This document shows, in pieces, positions 1-5,900 of a stretch of 9,574 nt of DNA (position 1 is the first letter of the stretch; the number at the start of each line of letters is the position of its first letter). The notes below the pieces were generated by a model that saw nothing but the letters and a program-made list of their open reading frames with translations, made no database searches and had not been told where the DNA came from. The stretch is from contig CAUFWM010000053.1 of the NCBI GenBank assembly GCA_959596505.1, forward strand, positions 1 to 9,574. Reading direction: 5' to 3'. A program made the position numbers and the translations under genes. The DNA comes from an uncultured Collinsella sp. GTDB taxonomy: Bacteria; Actinomycetota; Coriobacteriia; Coriobacteriales; Coriobacteriaceae.

Positions 1-398
1 CCGTCGAGCGAGCGGTCGCCCACAAGCACGTCGATCGCATGATCGATGGCCTCGGTCGTGATGAGCGGACGAGCGCCGTCGTGAATGGCGACGTATTCAA
101 AGCCTGCCGGAACCGCATGCACGCCGGCACGGGTGGAATCCTGACGGGTATTGCCGGCATCGGCAAAGCTGATGGGCGTGTCATAGTCAAACGGGTCGAT
201 GGCCAGGCGGCGCATCTCGGCACGGCGCTCGGCAGGACACACCACCACGATATGGCCGACCTTGTCGCTACGATCGAACGCGCGGATGGACCAGCTCATA
301 AGCGGACGACCCGCTACGTTGACGAGCTGCTTGCCACCGGGGTTACCAAAGCGCTGGCCGCTGCCACCGGCAACGACCACGGCGCATACGGGCGCCAT
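1..398 (-). CDS. ispD: 2-C-methyl-D-erythritol 4-phosphate cytidylyltransferase, N-terminal part (runs off the window)
   Basis: IspD joins CTP and 2-C-methyl-D-erythritol 4-phosphate to make CDP-ME, the third step of the cytosolic MEP isoprenoid pathway. About 132 codons are visible; the 3' end lies beyond base 1. The protein starts MAPVCAVVVAGGSGQRFG. This glycine-rich nucleotide loop carries Arg16, and Lys23-Gln24 follow seven residues later, the same spacing as the catalytic Arg20 and Lys27 of E. coli IspD. GNTRQDS (82-88) and HDGARPL (106-112) match the family's substrate and metal motifs. The ATG (complement of 396-398) shares its A with the TAA stop of disA (TAATG), which fixes the start and implies translational coupling. 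The related ribitol-5-phosphate cytidylyltransferase (TarI) cannot be fully excluded from a partial protein, but the position after disA favours IspD. Confidence 0.85.
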   Translation of the reverse strand, partial: MAPVCAVVVAGGSGQRFGNPGGKQLVNVAGRPLMSWSIRAFDRSDKVGHIVVVCPAERRAEMRRLAIDPFDYDTPISFADAGNTRQDSTRAGVHAVPAGFEYVAIHDGARPLITTEAIDHAIDVLVGDRSLD

Positions 399-1465
399 TA
401 TGCGTTCCCCTGTTTGGTGCCCTTCATGCGGTACAGGGAGTCCGCAAGAATGGCAGGGTTGTTAACGCCAAAGTCGCCCAGGCGCTCCGGATCCTCGCTG
501 ATGTCGTCCATGAGCTCCTGCAGCGAGCCGTACTCGTCGACGATCTTCTCGGCCACGCCGTCGCGCACGACGGAGACGCGCGAAAGCGTGCGCAGGCCCA
601 GCGGCGTCATGACGGAGTCCTCGTCCAGGTCGTCGTAGCCCAGAACCGCCGCCACATGCTGTGGGTCGGACAAGTCCTTGGGCGTCATGCGGCTAAGCTC
701 GGCGCGGATCTTCTCGGCGTTTGCCTCGGAGGAATCGCTCGCATAGTCGCGAATCATCAGGTCGTACTCGGTATCCATGCTGGAGCCGGCGAGCTGCTCG
801 AGCTGCATCTGCACGAGCTTGCCCTGGTTGCCCAGCTTGACGATGCAATCCTTAAGCTCGGTCTTTGCCTGCTGCATGATCTCGAAGCTCGAGAAAATAC
901 CGGTAATGTCGGCGAGCGTAACGTAGTCGTCGAGCTCGAGGGCCGTCAGGCGCAGCAGGGAGCGATCGAGCGACTGACGGGTAGTCTGGAGCGTGGCGAC
1001 GAGCTGGTTGACCGAGCTCATGATGGTGGTGACGGGCTGGATCTCGTAGCTCTTGCCGTGAACGTACACGTTGACGACGGCACGACGGGCCGAGACCGAG
1101 ATCACGATGGCATCGGTGAGCACCGACATGCGAGCGGCGGTGCGGTGACGCATGCCCGTCTCGCTCGTGGCAAGCGAGGGATCGGGATTGAGGTGGAAGT
1201 TGGCGCGCAGGATCTGGGTGAGGTCGCCGTCGATAACGATAGCGCCGTCCATCTTGGAGAGCTCGAACAGACGGTTCGAGGTGAACGAAATGTTGAGCGG
1301 GAAGCCGTCGTTACCGGCAGCGAGCACGTTTTCGGTGTCGCCGACGCAGATAAGGGCGCCCAGGTGACCGGCGATGATCATGTCGAGGGCGGTGCGGATC
1401 GGCTGACCAGGTGCCGTCAGGCGGATGGCCTGTTCCATACGCTTTTGCAGCTCGTTCTTATCCAA
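398..1465 (-). CDS. disA: DNA integrity scanning diadenylate cyclase DisA
   Basis: DisA condenses two ATP into the second messenger cyclic di-AMP and senses branched DNA. The 355-residue protein has the usual length and layout: an N-terminal DAC domain (about 1-145) with DGA at 73-75 and the ATP-binding MRHRTAAR at 105-112, a helical linker (about 150-280), and a C-terminal helix-hairpin-helix DNA-binding part (about 285-345). All key motifs are present, so it should be active. The start is TTG at 1465-1463, with GGGAG seven bases upstream; an in-frame TAG lies just upstream and there is no in-frame ATG or GTG between. It overlaps ispD by one base. Mg2+ or Mn2+ is the family's usual cofactor, which makes the divergent manganese exporter gene an interesting neighbour, though a functional link is only inference. 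Confidence 0.95.
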   Translation of the reverse strand: MDKNELQKRMEQAIRLTAPGQPIRTALDMIIAGHLGALICVGDTENVLAAGNDGFPLNISFTSNRLFELSKMDGAIVIDGDLTQILRANFHLNPDPSLATSETGMRHRTAARMSVLTDAIVISVSARRAVVNVYVHGKSYEIQPVTTIMSSVNQLVATLQTTRQSLDRSLLRLTALELDDYVTLADITGIFSSFEIMQQAKTELKDCIVKLGNQGKLVQMQLEQLAGSSMDTEYDLMIRDYASDSSEANAEKIRAELSRMTPKDLSDPQHVAAVLGYDDLDEDSVMTPLGLRTLSRVSVVRDGVAEKIVDEYGSLQELMDDISEDPERLGDFGVNNPAILADSLYRMKGTKQGNA

Positions 1466-1540
1466 GGCATCGCTCCCATCGCATACGCTCCATAAACGCT
1501 AAATAGTTTCTCACGGTTTGTCCCCGCAGCAGCCACGAAA

Positions 1541-1687
1541 TCCGATGCTTACAGAATGAGCGAACACCGCTTAGGTAGCTCATTTGGGACGGGGCTCCTT
1601 TGACTGCTCATGTGGTAGCATCGGGTCTCATATAAATGAGGGAGTAGTCGCGTAATCGGGCTCGCCCGCAGAGAGGGAGCCAGACTA
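1541..1687 (+). promoter_or_regulatory. mntP upstream region: inverted repeats, putative -10 and possible start-sequestering leader
   Basis: This short region is dense in potential structure. CCGATGCT (1542-1549) pairs perfectly with AGCATCGG (1617-1624), enclosing AATGAGC (1555-1561), which pairs with GCTCATT (1578-1584). GCTCATTTGG (1578-1587) recurs as GCTCATGTGG (1606-1615). CTCAT/ATGAG (1627-1631, 1636-1640) flanks a TATAAA (1631-1636) that could be a -10 box; no good -35 is seen. Near the gene, GGCTCCTT (1593-1600) can pair with AGGGAGCC (1674-1681), covering the Shine-Dalgarno sequence, and TAGTC (1645-1649) with GACTA (1683-1687), reaching the first base of the ATG. GGGAGTAG (1640-1647) resembles the conserved 5' loop of yybP-ykoY manganese riboswitches. 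The repeats are seen; their role is inferred and depends on the unknown transcription start. Confidence 0.35.
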
Positions 1688-2265
1688 TGGGACTCGCAGA
1701 GCTCGTGTTGCTCGCCGTTGGCCTTTCGATGGACGCTTTTGCTGTTTCCATCTGCAAGGGTCTCGGCATGAAGAAGATCAACCTTAAAGTCGCCGTGGTG
1801 CTCGGTCTGTTCTTTGGCGGCTTTCAGGCCGGCATGCCCGTAATCGGATGGGCGCTCGGCAGTCAATTCATGGACATCATCGGACCCATCGACCATTGGA
1901 TCGCCTTTATCCTATTGGCCTTTATCGGCGGCAAAATGCTGTGGGAAGCCTTTACCGAAGACGAGGATGAGGGCGACGGCAAGGATGCTGAAAAAATTGA
2001 CCTGGCAGAATATCTGATTCTTGCCATTGCCACCTCGATTGACGCCCTAGCCGTAGGTATCTCGTTTGCGGCGCTCTCGGTTGACATCGTTCCCGCTGTA
2101 TCGCTTATCGGCGTCACAACGTTTATCTTCTCCGTCGCCGGCGTAGCGATCGGCCATACCTTTGGCGCGCGTTACGAAAAACCCGCCACCATCGTGGGTG
2201 GCGTCGTACTCGTCCTCATCGGGCTTAAGATCTTACTTGAGCATCTGGGGATCCTCACGATATAA
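1687..2265 (+). CDS. mntP: Manganese efflux pump MntP
   Basis: MntP exports Mn2+ across the cytoplasmic membrane and protects against manganese overload. The 192-residue protein is close to the E. coli protein's 188 and is almost wholly hydrophobic, consistent with six membrane helices in two internal repeats. The repeat signatures LSMDAFAVS (Asp16) and TSIDALAVGIS (Asp119) carry the conserved membrane acidic residues, and FGGFQAGMPVIGW (43-55) is another family hallmark. An acidic cytoplasmic loop (EDEDEGDGKDAE, 91-102) divides the halves. The ATG follows GAGAGGGAG (1671-1679) with seven bases between, and the N-terminus starts directly with the first family motif. It is divergent from disA. 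No convincing terminator follows before the hip operator, so read-through into hipBA is possible. Family genes are often controlled by MntR or by the yybP-ykoY riboswitch. Confidence 0.93.
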   Translation: MGLAELVLLAVGLSMDAFAVSICKGLGMKKINLKVAVVLGLFFGGFQAGMPVIGWALGSQFMDIIGPIDHWIAFILLAFIGGKMLWEAFTEDEDEGDGKDAEKIDLAEYLILAIATSIDALAVGISFAALSVDIVPAVSLIGVTTFIFSVAGVAIGHTFGARYEKPATIVGGVVLVLIGLKILLEHLGILTI

Positions 2266-2304
2266 AAAACGCCTCTCATAAGCCAACGTCAATGTAGGGG
2301 TCTC

Positions 2305-2375
2305 ATGCAGAGTTTTGCATAATGCCTATTCGTGCAGACTTTTGCATGTCATACTAATATGCAAAAGTCTGCACG
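2305..2375 (+). promoter_or_regulatory. hipBA operator: three 16-bp palindromic boxes at a 27-bp period
   Basis: Box A ATGCAGAGTTTTGCAT (2305-2320), box B GTGCAGACTTTTGCAT (2332-2347) and box C ATGCAAAAGTCTGCAC (2359-2374) each have the form RTGCA-N6-TGCAY and begin exactly 27 bases apart, with two 11-base spacers. Box C is the exact reverse complement of B; together they form a 17-bp perfect inverted repeat (2331-2347 and 2359-2375). Box A differs from B at two of 16 positions. The second spacer holds CATACT/TAATAT, a plausible -10; no good -35 is visible. The array ends four bases before the AGGAG of hipB. HipB dimers are known to bind several palindromic operators upstream of their own operon, so autorepression by HipB and HipA is the likely role (inference). 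Confidence 0.8.
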
Positions 2376-2388
2376 TTAGGAGATCGCC

Positions 2389-2859
2389 GTGGATACCCTT
2401 CCCATCACCACACCGCGCCAAGCTGGCATCTACGTGCGCCAGGCACGCGAGGCACAGGGAATCACCCGTGTGGCGCTCGCTAAAAAAGCCGGTGTTTCGG
2501 AGCGCCTGCTCGCATCGCTCGAGCTAGGAGATGCCACCGGCATTCGACTCGACAAGCTATTGGCAATCTTCAATGCTCTCGGACTGGCGCTCGCCGCTCA
2601 AGGGGATATAGGCGAAACGAAAAATGAGCAATCAGCCAACGTTCCGCGTGCCGATTTGCAACCTCACAGTACCCCCAGACGCCATCGCGCTCAACGTCCC
2701 TCTCATAGCTACCGTTGCTGCGCCGCCATTCCGGTTCTTGCAGACGCCCCCTTTACGTCTGAACTCTACGACAAAGCCTTCGCAGATTTCGCCATGTCCA
2801 ATCTCGGAGTCTCGATTGCCGCAAACGCATCTGTCCAACCAAAGCCTGACGGGAAATAG
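2389..2859 (+). CDS. hipB: HipB-like helix-turn-helix antitoxin and autorepressor
   Basis: This is the upstream partner of a HipA kinase. Residues about 12-72 form an Xre/HipB-type helix-turn-helix; VALAKKAGVSERLLASLELG (28-47) covers the core, and LDKLLAIFNALGLALAAQG is the closing helix that in HipB leads to the dimer strand. At 156 residues it is much longer than E. coli HipB (88). Residues about 75-118 are polar and rich in Pro, Arg and His, like a flexible linker, followed by a helix-like segment ELYDKAFADFAMSNLGVSIA (125-144). The GTG start has AGGAG (2378-2382) six bases upstream. The TAG stop lies three bases before hipA, so the genes are very likely co-transcribed. It should neutralise HipA and repress through the three boxes just upstream. 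Confidence 0.85.
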   Translation: MDTLPITTPRQAGIYVRQAREAQGITRVALAKKAGVSERLLASLELGDATGIRLDKLLAIFNALGLALAAQGDIGETKNEQSANVPRADLQPHSTPRRHRAQRPSHSYRCCAAIPVLADAPFTSELYDKAFADFAMSNLGVSIAANASVQPKPDGK

Positions 2860-2862
2860 CCA

Positions 2863-4167
2863 ATGGCCAGAACATCACTTCGGACCATTATTTGCGGCGT
2901 ACCTGCGGGAACGCTCACGCAAGATGAGAACGGTCTTATCAGCTTTACCTACGATCATGACTATGACGGGCCAGCCCTATCGACCAACATACCCGTATCG
3001 AATCGCACATACGGACAACAGGTCATGAATCCGTACCTGTTTGGCCTTCTACCCGACAGCGAGGATCAGCGAAAAGCGATTGCTGCCGAATTCGACGTTA
3101 GACCCAACAATGCCGTTGCGCTACTCAGCCATATCGGACTTGACTGTCCGGGTGGAGTGCAGTTTTGTGCCGAAGAAGACGTCAACGCCGTCCTGCATCG
3201 CACCAGCGAATACCGCCCTATAGGCGATCACGAGATTGCGCTGCGTCTCAAGTCGATCAGAGATGACCGCGATGCATCGTGGATGGGTCTAGATGAAAGT
3301 TGGTCACTTGGAGGCAACCAGGGCAAGTTCGCACTCGCACTCATAGACGGTCGCTGGTGCGAATGTGTGGGCTCCTCGCCCACGACGCATATTTTCAAAA
3401 ATGGCGTTATCGGATTTAAACTCGAGGCTCTCAATGAGTTTATCTGCATGAAAAGCGCCCAGCGCGCCGGTATCGCAACGGCAAACGTCGAATATCGTAT
3501 GTTTGAGGACGAACCTGCCCTCATTGTTGAGCGCTATGACCGCATGAAAGTCGAAGACGGAACGATCAGGCGTCTACATCAAGAAGACCTCTGCCAGGCA
3601 CTTGGGGTGATGCCCGCCCAAAAGTACACGGCAGACGGCGGCCCGACCACCCGCGACATTCAAGAGCTCCTCATAAATACGAGCCACCATCAACTTAACC
3701 TGTATCTGTTTACGCAAATACTGTTCTTCAACGCCATTATCGGCGCACCGGATGCGCATGCGAAAAACTATTCCCTGCTCCTTGGAAACGACGGCGCAGC
3801 CATGATGGCTCGAATGTACGATGTCGCATCGGGTTTGGCATATGAGCGCATGCGCCGCCGAGCGCGCCTTGCCATGAGCGTTGGCGGCGAAAACCGTGTG
3901 GGACGCATCGGTCCAGGCGCTATCCGCCGATACCACGGTATGGGCGACCCCGCGCTGGAGGCGGCGCTTACCGATGCCGGGCTATCCGAGAAGTTTTGCT
4001 TTGCGGCCATGATGGACCTCGCCTACGAGGTACCCATTTGCATGGAAGAGGTCATGGACGAATATGCCGACCTGCCCGGCATGGCGGACCTGCGCGAGCA
4101 TATGCTCGGCCCCGTCCGCGAAAACTGCCAGCGCACCATCGACCTCATCAAGGCGGATATGGGCTAG
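2863..4167 (+). CDS. hipA: HipA-family serine/threonine kinase toxin
   Basis: HipA kinases phosphorylate a translation component (glutamyl-tRNA synthetase in E. coli), stopping growth and promoting persistence; HipB counteracts them. The 434-residue protein has typical length, with an N-terminal subdomain (about 1-105) and a kinase core. Visible motifs in order: SLGGNQGK (148-155), matching the E. coli glycine-rich loop with its autophosphorylated Ser150, so Ser148 is the likely counterpart; PTTHIFK (173-179); ERYDR (223-227); HQEDLCQALG (239-248); KYTADGGP (254-261); catalytic GAPDAHAKNYS (294-304, Asp297 and Asn302); and metal-binding YDVAS (319-323, Asp320). All catalytic residues are present, so the kinase is probably functional. 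The loop has NQG where E. coli has AQE. The ATG follows hipB after three bases with only a weak ribosome site, consistent with coupling. The target here is unknown. Confidence 0.93.
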   Translation: MARTSLRTIICGVPAGTLTQDENGLISFTYDHDYDGPALSTNIPVSNRTYGQQVMNPYLFGLLPDSEDQRKAIAAEFDVRPNNAVALLSHIGLDCPGGVQFCAEEDVNAVLHRTSEYRPIGDHEIALRLKSIRDDRDASWMGLDESWSLGGNQGKFALALIDGRWCECVGSSPTTHIFKNGVIGFKLEALNEFICMKSAQRAGIATANVEYRMFEDEPALIVERYDRMKVEDGTIRRLHQEDLCQALGVMPAQKYTADGGPTTRDIQELLINTSHHQLNLYLFTQILFFNAIIGAPDAHAKNYSLLLGNDGAAMMARMYDVASGLAYERMRRRARLAMSVGGENRVGRIGPGAIRRYHGMGDPALEAALTDAGLSEKFCFAAMMDLAYEVPICMEEVMDEYADLPGMADLREHMLGPVRENCQRTIDLIKADMG

Positions 4168-4199
4168 ACGCCAATCAATTTCCCATTTCTTAAAAGAAG

Positions 4200-4238
4200 A
4201 GAGGGGGCACCCGTCGCAAAAGCTCAGATGCCCCCTCT
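4200..4238. terminator. Hairpin terminator between convergent hipA and pepD
   Basis: AGAGGGGGCA (4200-4209) and TGCCCCCTCT (4229-4238) form a perfect 10-bp GC-rich stem with a 19-base loop. Read on the minus strand (end of pepD), the stem is followed by a T-rich TCTTCTTTT stretch, so it is a good intrinsic terminator for pepD. Read on the plus strand (end of hipA), the following CATAATGTCATTT has only a weak T tract, so termination there may be less efficient. Confidence 0.8.
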
Positions 4239-4257
4239 CATAATGTCATTTGCAATC

Positions 4258-4288
4258 CGCTAGCACGTGGCTCGGACTGCTGCTAGCG
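4258..4288. repeat. 8-bp inverted repeat just downstream of pepD
   Basis: CGCTAGCA (4258-4265) and TGCTAGCG (4281-4288) are perfect reverse complements around a 15-base loop, seven bases after the pepD stop on the minus strand. No T run follows in either direction, so this is not a standard intrinsic terminator. It may be a 3' end stabilising hairpin in front of the real terminator at 4200-4238, or chance. Confidence 0.4.
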
Positions 4289-4294
4289 CAACCT

Positions 4295-5752
4295 TTACGC
4301 AGCGAGGCGCTTGAGGACGTCGATGAGCAGCTCGTAGAAGCGCTCGGCAGAAGCGAGCTCCATGCTCTCGTCCGGGGTGTGGACATCGGAGAGCGTCGGG
4401 CCCACGGCGATGGCGTCCAGGCCGTGCAGGGCCTCGGCAAACAGGCCGCACTCAAGGCCGGCGTGAATGGACTCGATGCGCAGCTCGGAGCCAAAGAGCT
4501 CGCGATAGCTCTCGACAAAGATGTCGCGGACCGGCGAATGCTCGGCATAGCTCCAGCCGGGATACTCGAACTCGAACTTGGCGTCGAAGCCCAGGACATC
4601 GGCCAGCGTCTGCAGGCGGTCCTTGAACTCGTTCTGCAGCGAGGTAATCGAGGAGCGCGGGGACAGCATGATCTTGACCTCGTCGTCAGAAGTGGCAACC
4701 ACACCGATGTTGGAGGAAACCTCGACGGAGCCGTCGGTGGCGACGTTGCGGCGAATCACGCCGTTAGGGGCAAGACGCAGGGCGCGGATGAGGGCAAGCG
4801 CGGACTTCTGATCCATGGCCTCGACCTCGGCGTCGTCGGCAATCTCGACGGTGCAGGTAAAGCCGGGGTCAAAGACCTCGAGCTCGGCAGTGACGTCGGC
4901 AATGATGCCCTTTGCGATCTGGGCCGCGGCCTCGGCGGCAGCGTGATCAGTGTAGACCAGCTCGGCCTTGCACTCACGGTTGATGGCGTTGTCCTTAGTG
5001 CCGCCGTTAAAGCTGACGATGGCGGGCTCGCCGGCAACCATCAGGCGGTCGATGATGCGGGCCATGATGAGGTTGCCGTTGCCGCGCTCCAGGTGGATGT
5101 CGGCGCCGGAGTGACCACCCAGCAGGCCGGAGATCTCGAGCGTAAGGGTGCTGCCGGTCTTGTGCTCGCGCACGATCGGGCAGGTGTAGGTAACGACGAC
5201 ACCGCCGGCGCAGCTGACGGTGGCCACGCCCTCCTCCTCGGAATCGAGGTTGATCATGGTGCGGGCGCTAATCTGGGACTTGTCGAGCGTCTCGGCGCCA
5301 ACCAGGCCAGTCTCCTCGTCGGTGGTGAACACGCACTCGAGGGCCGGATGAGCAATCGAATCGTCGTTGAGCACGGTGAGCATCAGAGCGACAGCAATGC
5401 CGTTGTCGGCGCCCAGGGTGGTGCCGTTAGCGGTGAGGACGCCGTCCTTGACGACCAGGTCGATACCATCGGTCGTAAAGTCGTGCTCAACGGAGCCAAG
5501 CTTGTCGCACACCATGTCGATGTGGCCCTGCAGCATCACGGTCGGGGCATTCTCGGCGCCGGCAGATGCGGGCTTACGAATGATGACGTTGTAGACCTCG
5601 TCCTGATACACGTCGAGGCCGCGCTCCTTGGCAAACGCAACCAAGAAATCGCTGATGCCCTTCTCGTTGCCAGACCCACGGGGGATCGCGCTGATCTCCT
5701 CAAAGAAATGGAACAGCTGGGCGGGCTCGTAGCCAGTAATCTTGTAGTCCAT
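4295..5752 (-). CDS. pepD: Aminoacyl-histidine dipeptidase (beta-alanyl-histidine dipeptidase, peptidase D), M20C family
   Basis: PepD is a cytosolic di-zinc peptidase that splits Xaa-His dipeptides such as carnosine, and often other dipeptides, recovering amino acids. The 485-residue protein has the same length as E. coli PepD. It keeps the full metal and catalytic set seen in the Vibrio enzyme, offset by three residues: His77 and catalytic Asp79 in GHIDMV, bridging Asp116 in GADNG, catalytic Glu146 and metal Glu147 in DEETG, Asp170 in NLDSEEEG, and His458 in DVHTPDES. The lid/dimerisation domain (about 185-400) contains GGHSGADIHLERGNGN. The ATG at 5752-5750 is preceded by AAGGAGG four bases upstream and begins MDYKITGYEPAQLF; the open frame extends to 5857, but those 35 codons have no family match and overlap the promoter. 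It appears monocistronic. Confidence 0.95.
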   Translation of the reverse strand: MDYKITGYEPAQLFHFFEEISAIPRGSGNEKGISDFLVAFAKERGLDVYQDEVYNVIIRKPASAGAENAPTVMLQGHIDMVCDKLGSVEHDFTTDGIDLVVKDGVLTANGTTLGADNGIAVALMLTVLNDDSIAHPALECVFTTDEETGLVGAETLDKSQISARTMINLDSEEEGVATVSCAGGVVVTYTCPIVREHKTGSTLTLEISGLLGGHSGADIHLERGNGNLIMARIIDRLMVAGEPAIVSFNGGTKDNAINRECKAELVYTDHAAAEAAAQIAKGIIADVTAELEVFDPGFTCTVEIADDAEVEAMDQKSALALIRALRLAPNGVIRRNVATDGSVEVSSNIGVVATSDDEVKIMLSPRSSITSLQNEFKDRLQTLADVLGFDAKFEFEYPGWSYAEHSPVRDIFVESYRELFGSELRIESIHAGLECGLFAEALHGLDAIAVGPTLSDVHTPDESMELASAERFYELLIDVLKRLAA

Positions 5753-5796
5753 GGTGCCTCCTTGGCGCAACTGGTTAGACAATAAGACATGCGCCT

Positions 5797-5825
5797 TGTA
5801 TATTCCCAGACTTCGTTTGCATAAA
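5797..5825 (-). promoter_or_regulatory. Putative pepD promoter
   Basis: On the minus strand, TTTATG (complement of 5820-5825) and TATACA (complement of 5797-5802) are separated by exactly 17 bases and lie about 45 bases upstream of the pepD ATG. The -10 is fair and the -35 weak. An inverted repeat, ACTGGTT (5770-5776) and AACCAGT (5824-5830), brackets it, one arm touching the -35 box and the other in the expected leader; it could be an operator. This is sequence matching only. Confidence 0.4.
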
Positions 5826-5832
5826 CCAGTCG

Positions 5833-5861
5833 AAAACGCCGAGCGCTCTCGCATCATCGGC
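5833..5861 (-). terminator. Possible terminator of the relB-PIN toxin operon
   Basis: On the minus strand GCCGA (complement of 5857-5861) pairs with TCGGC (complement of 5838-5842). Inside, GCG pairs with CGC around an AGAG tetraloop, with a four-base TGAT bulge on one side. GTTTTC follows, giving a short T run (complement of 5833-5836). It lies between the PIN toxin gene and the pepD promoter, where a terminator would be expected. The stem is interrupted, so confidence is modest. Confidence 0.35.
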
Positions 5862-5880
5862 TAACGGCGAGGAAACGCCA

Positions 5881-5896
5881 CTTTATCAAGATAAAG
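5881..5896. repeat. Short AT-rich palindrome just past the PIN toxin stop codon
   Basis: CTTTATC (5881-5887) and GATAAAG (5890-5896) are perfect reverse complements separated by AA, four bases beyond the toxin stop. It is too AT-rich and lacks a T run, so it is a poor terminator. It could be a protein-binding palindrome or chance. Confidence 0.35.
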
Positions 5897-5900
5897 CAGG

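Noticed and set aside
39..638. 199-codon plus-strand open frame opposite ispD and the end of disA
   Set aside because: It spans two real genes on the other strand and has no recognisable domain.
656..1495. 279-codon plus-strand open frame opposite disA
   Set aside because: Antisense shadow of DisA; no start signal or family motifs.
1540..1686. Full yybP-ykoY Mn2+ riboswitch upstream of mntP
   Set aside because: Only a GGGAGTAG-like segment is visible; the second conserved loop and closing stem could not be placed before the ATG, so it is reported only as a possible structured leader.
2266..2304. Terminator after mntP
   Set aside because: No stable stem followed by a T run was found, so none is called.
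2305..2374. Three 16-bp repeats with equal 11-base spacers, superficially like a tiny CRISPR array
   Set aside because: Repeats are short and palindromic, the third is inverted, spacers are only 11 bases, there are no cas genes, and the position directly before hipB fits an operator.
2624..3028. Overlapping plus-strand frame of 134 codons across the hipB 3' end and hipA 5' end
   Set aside because: It lacks a ribosome site and overlaps hipA coding sequence. I considered whether it showed a frameshift in hipB, but the hipB frame continues with a plausible helix (125-144) and ends three bases before hipA, so hipB is taken as intact.
4250..5785. 511-codon plus-strand open frame opposite pepD
   Set aside because: Antisense shadow of pepD, whose metal and catalytic residues are all intact; the shadow protein is low-complexity Gly/Val/Asp/Leu-rich.
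5753..5857. Extended N-terminus of PepD by 35 codons
   Set aside because: A strong AAGGAGG precedes the ATG at 5752, which gives the exact family length; the upstream codons cover the putative promoter.
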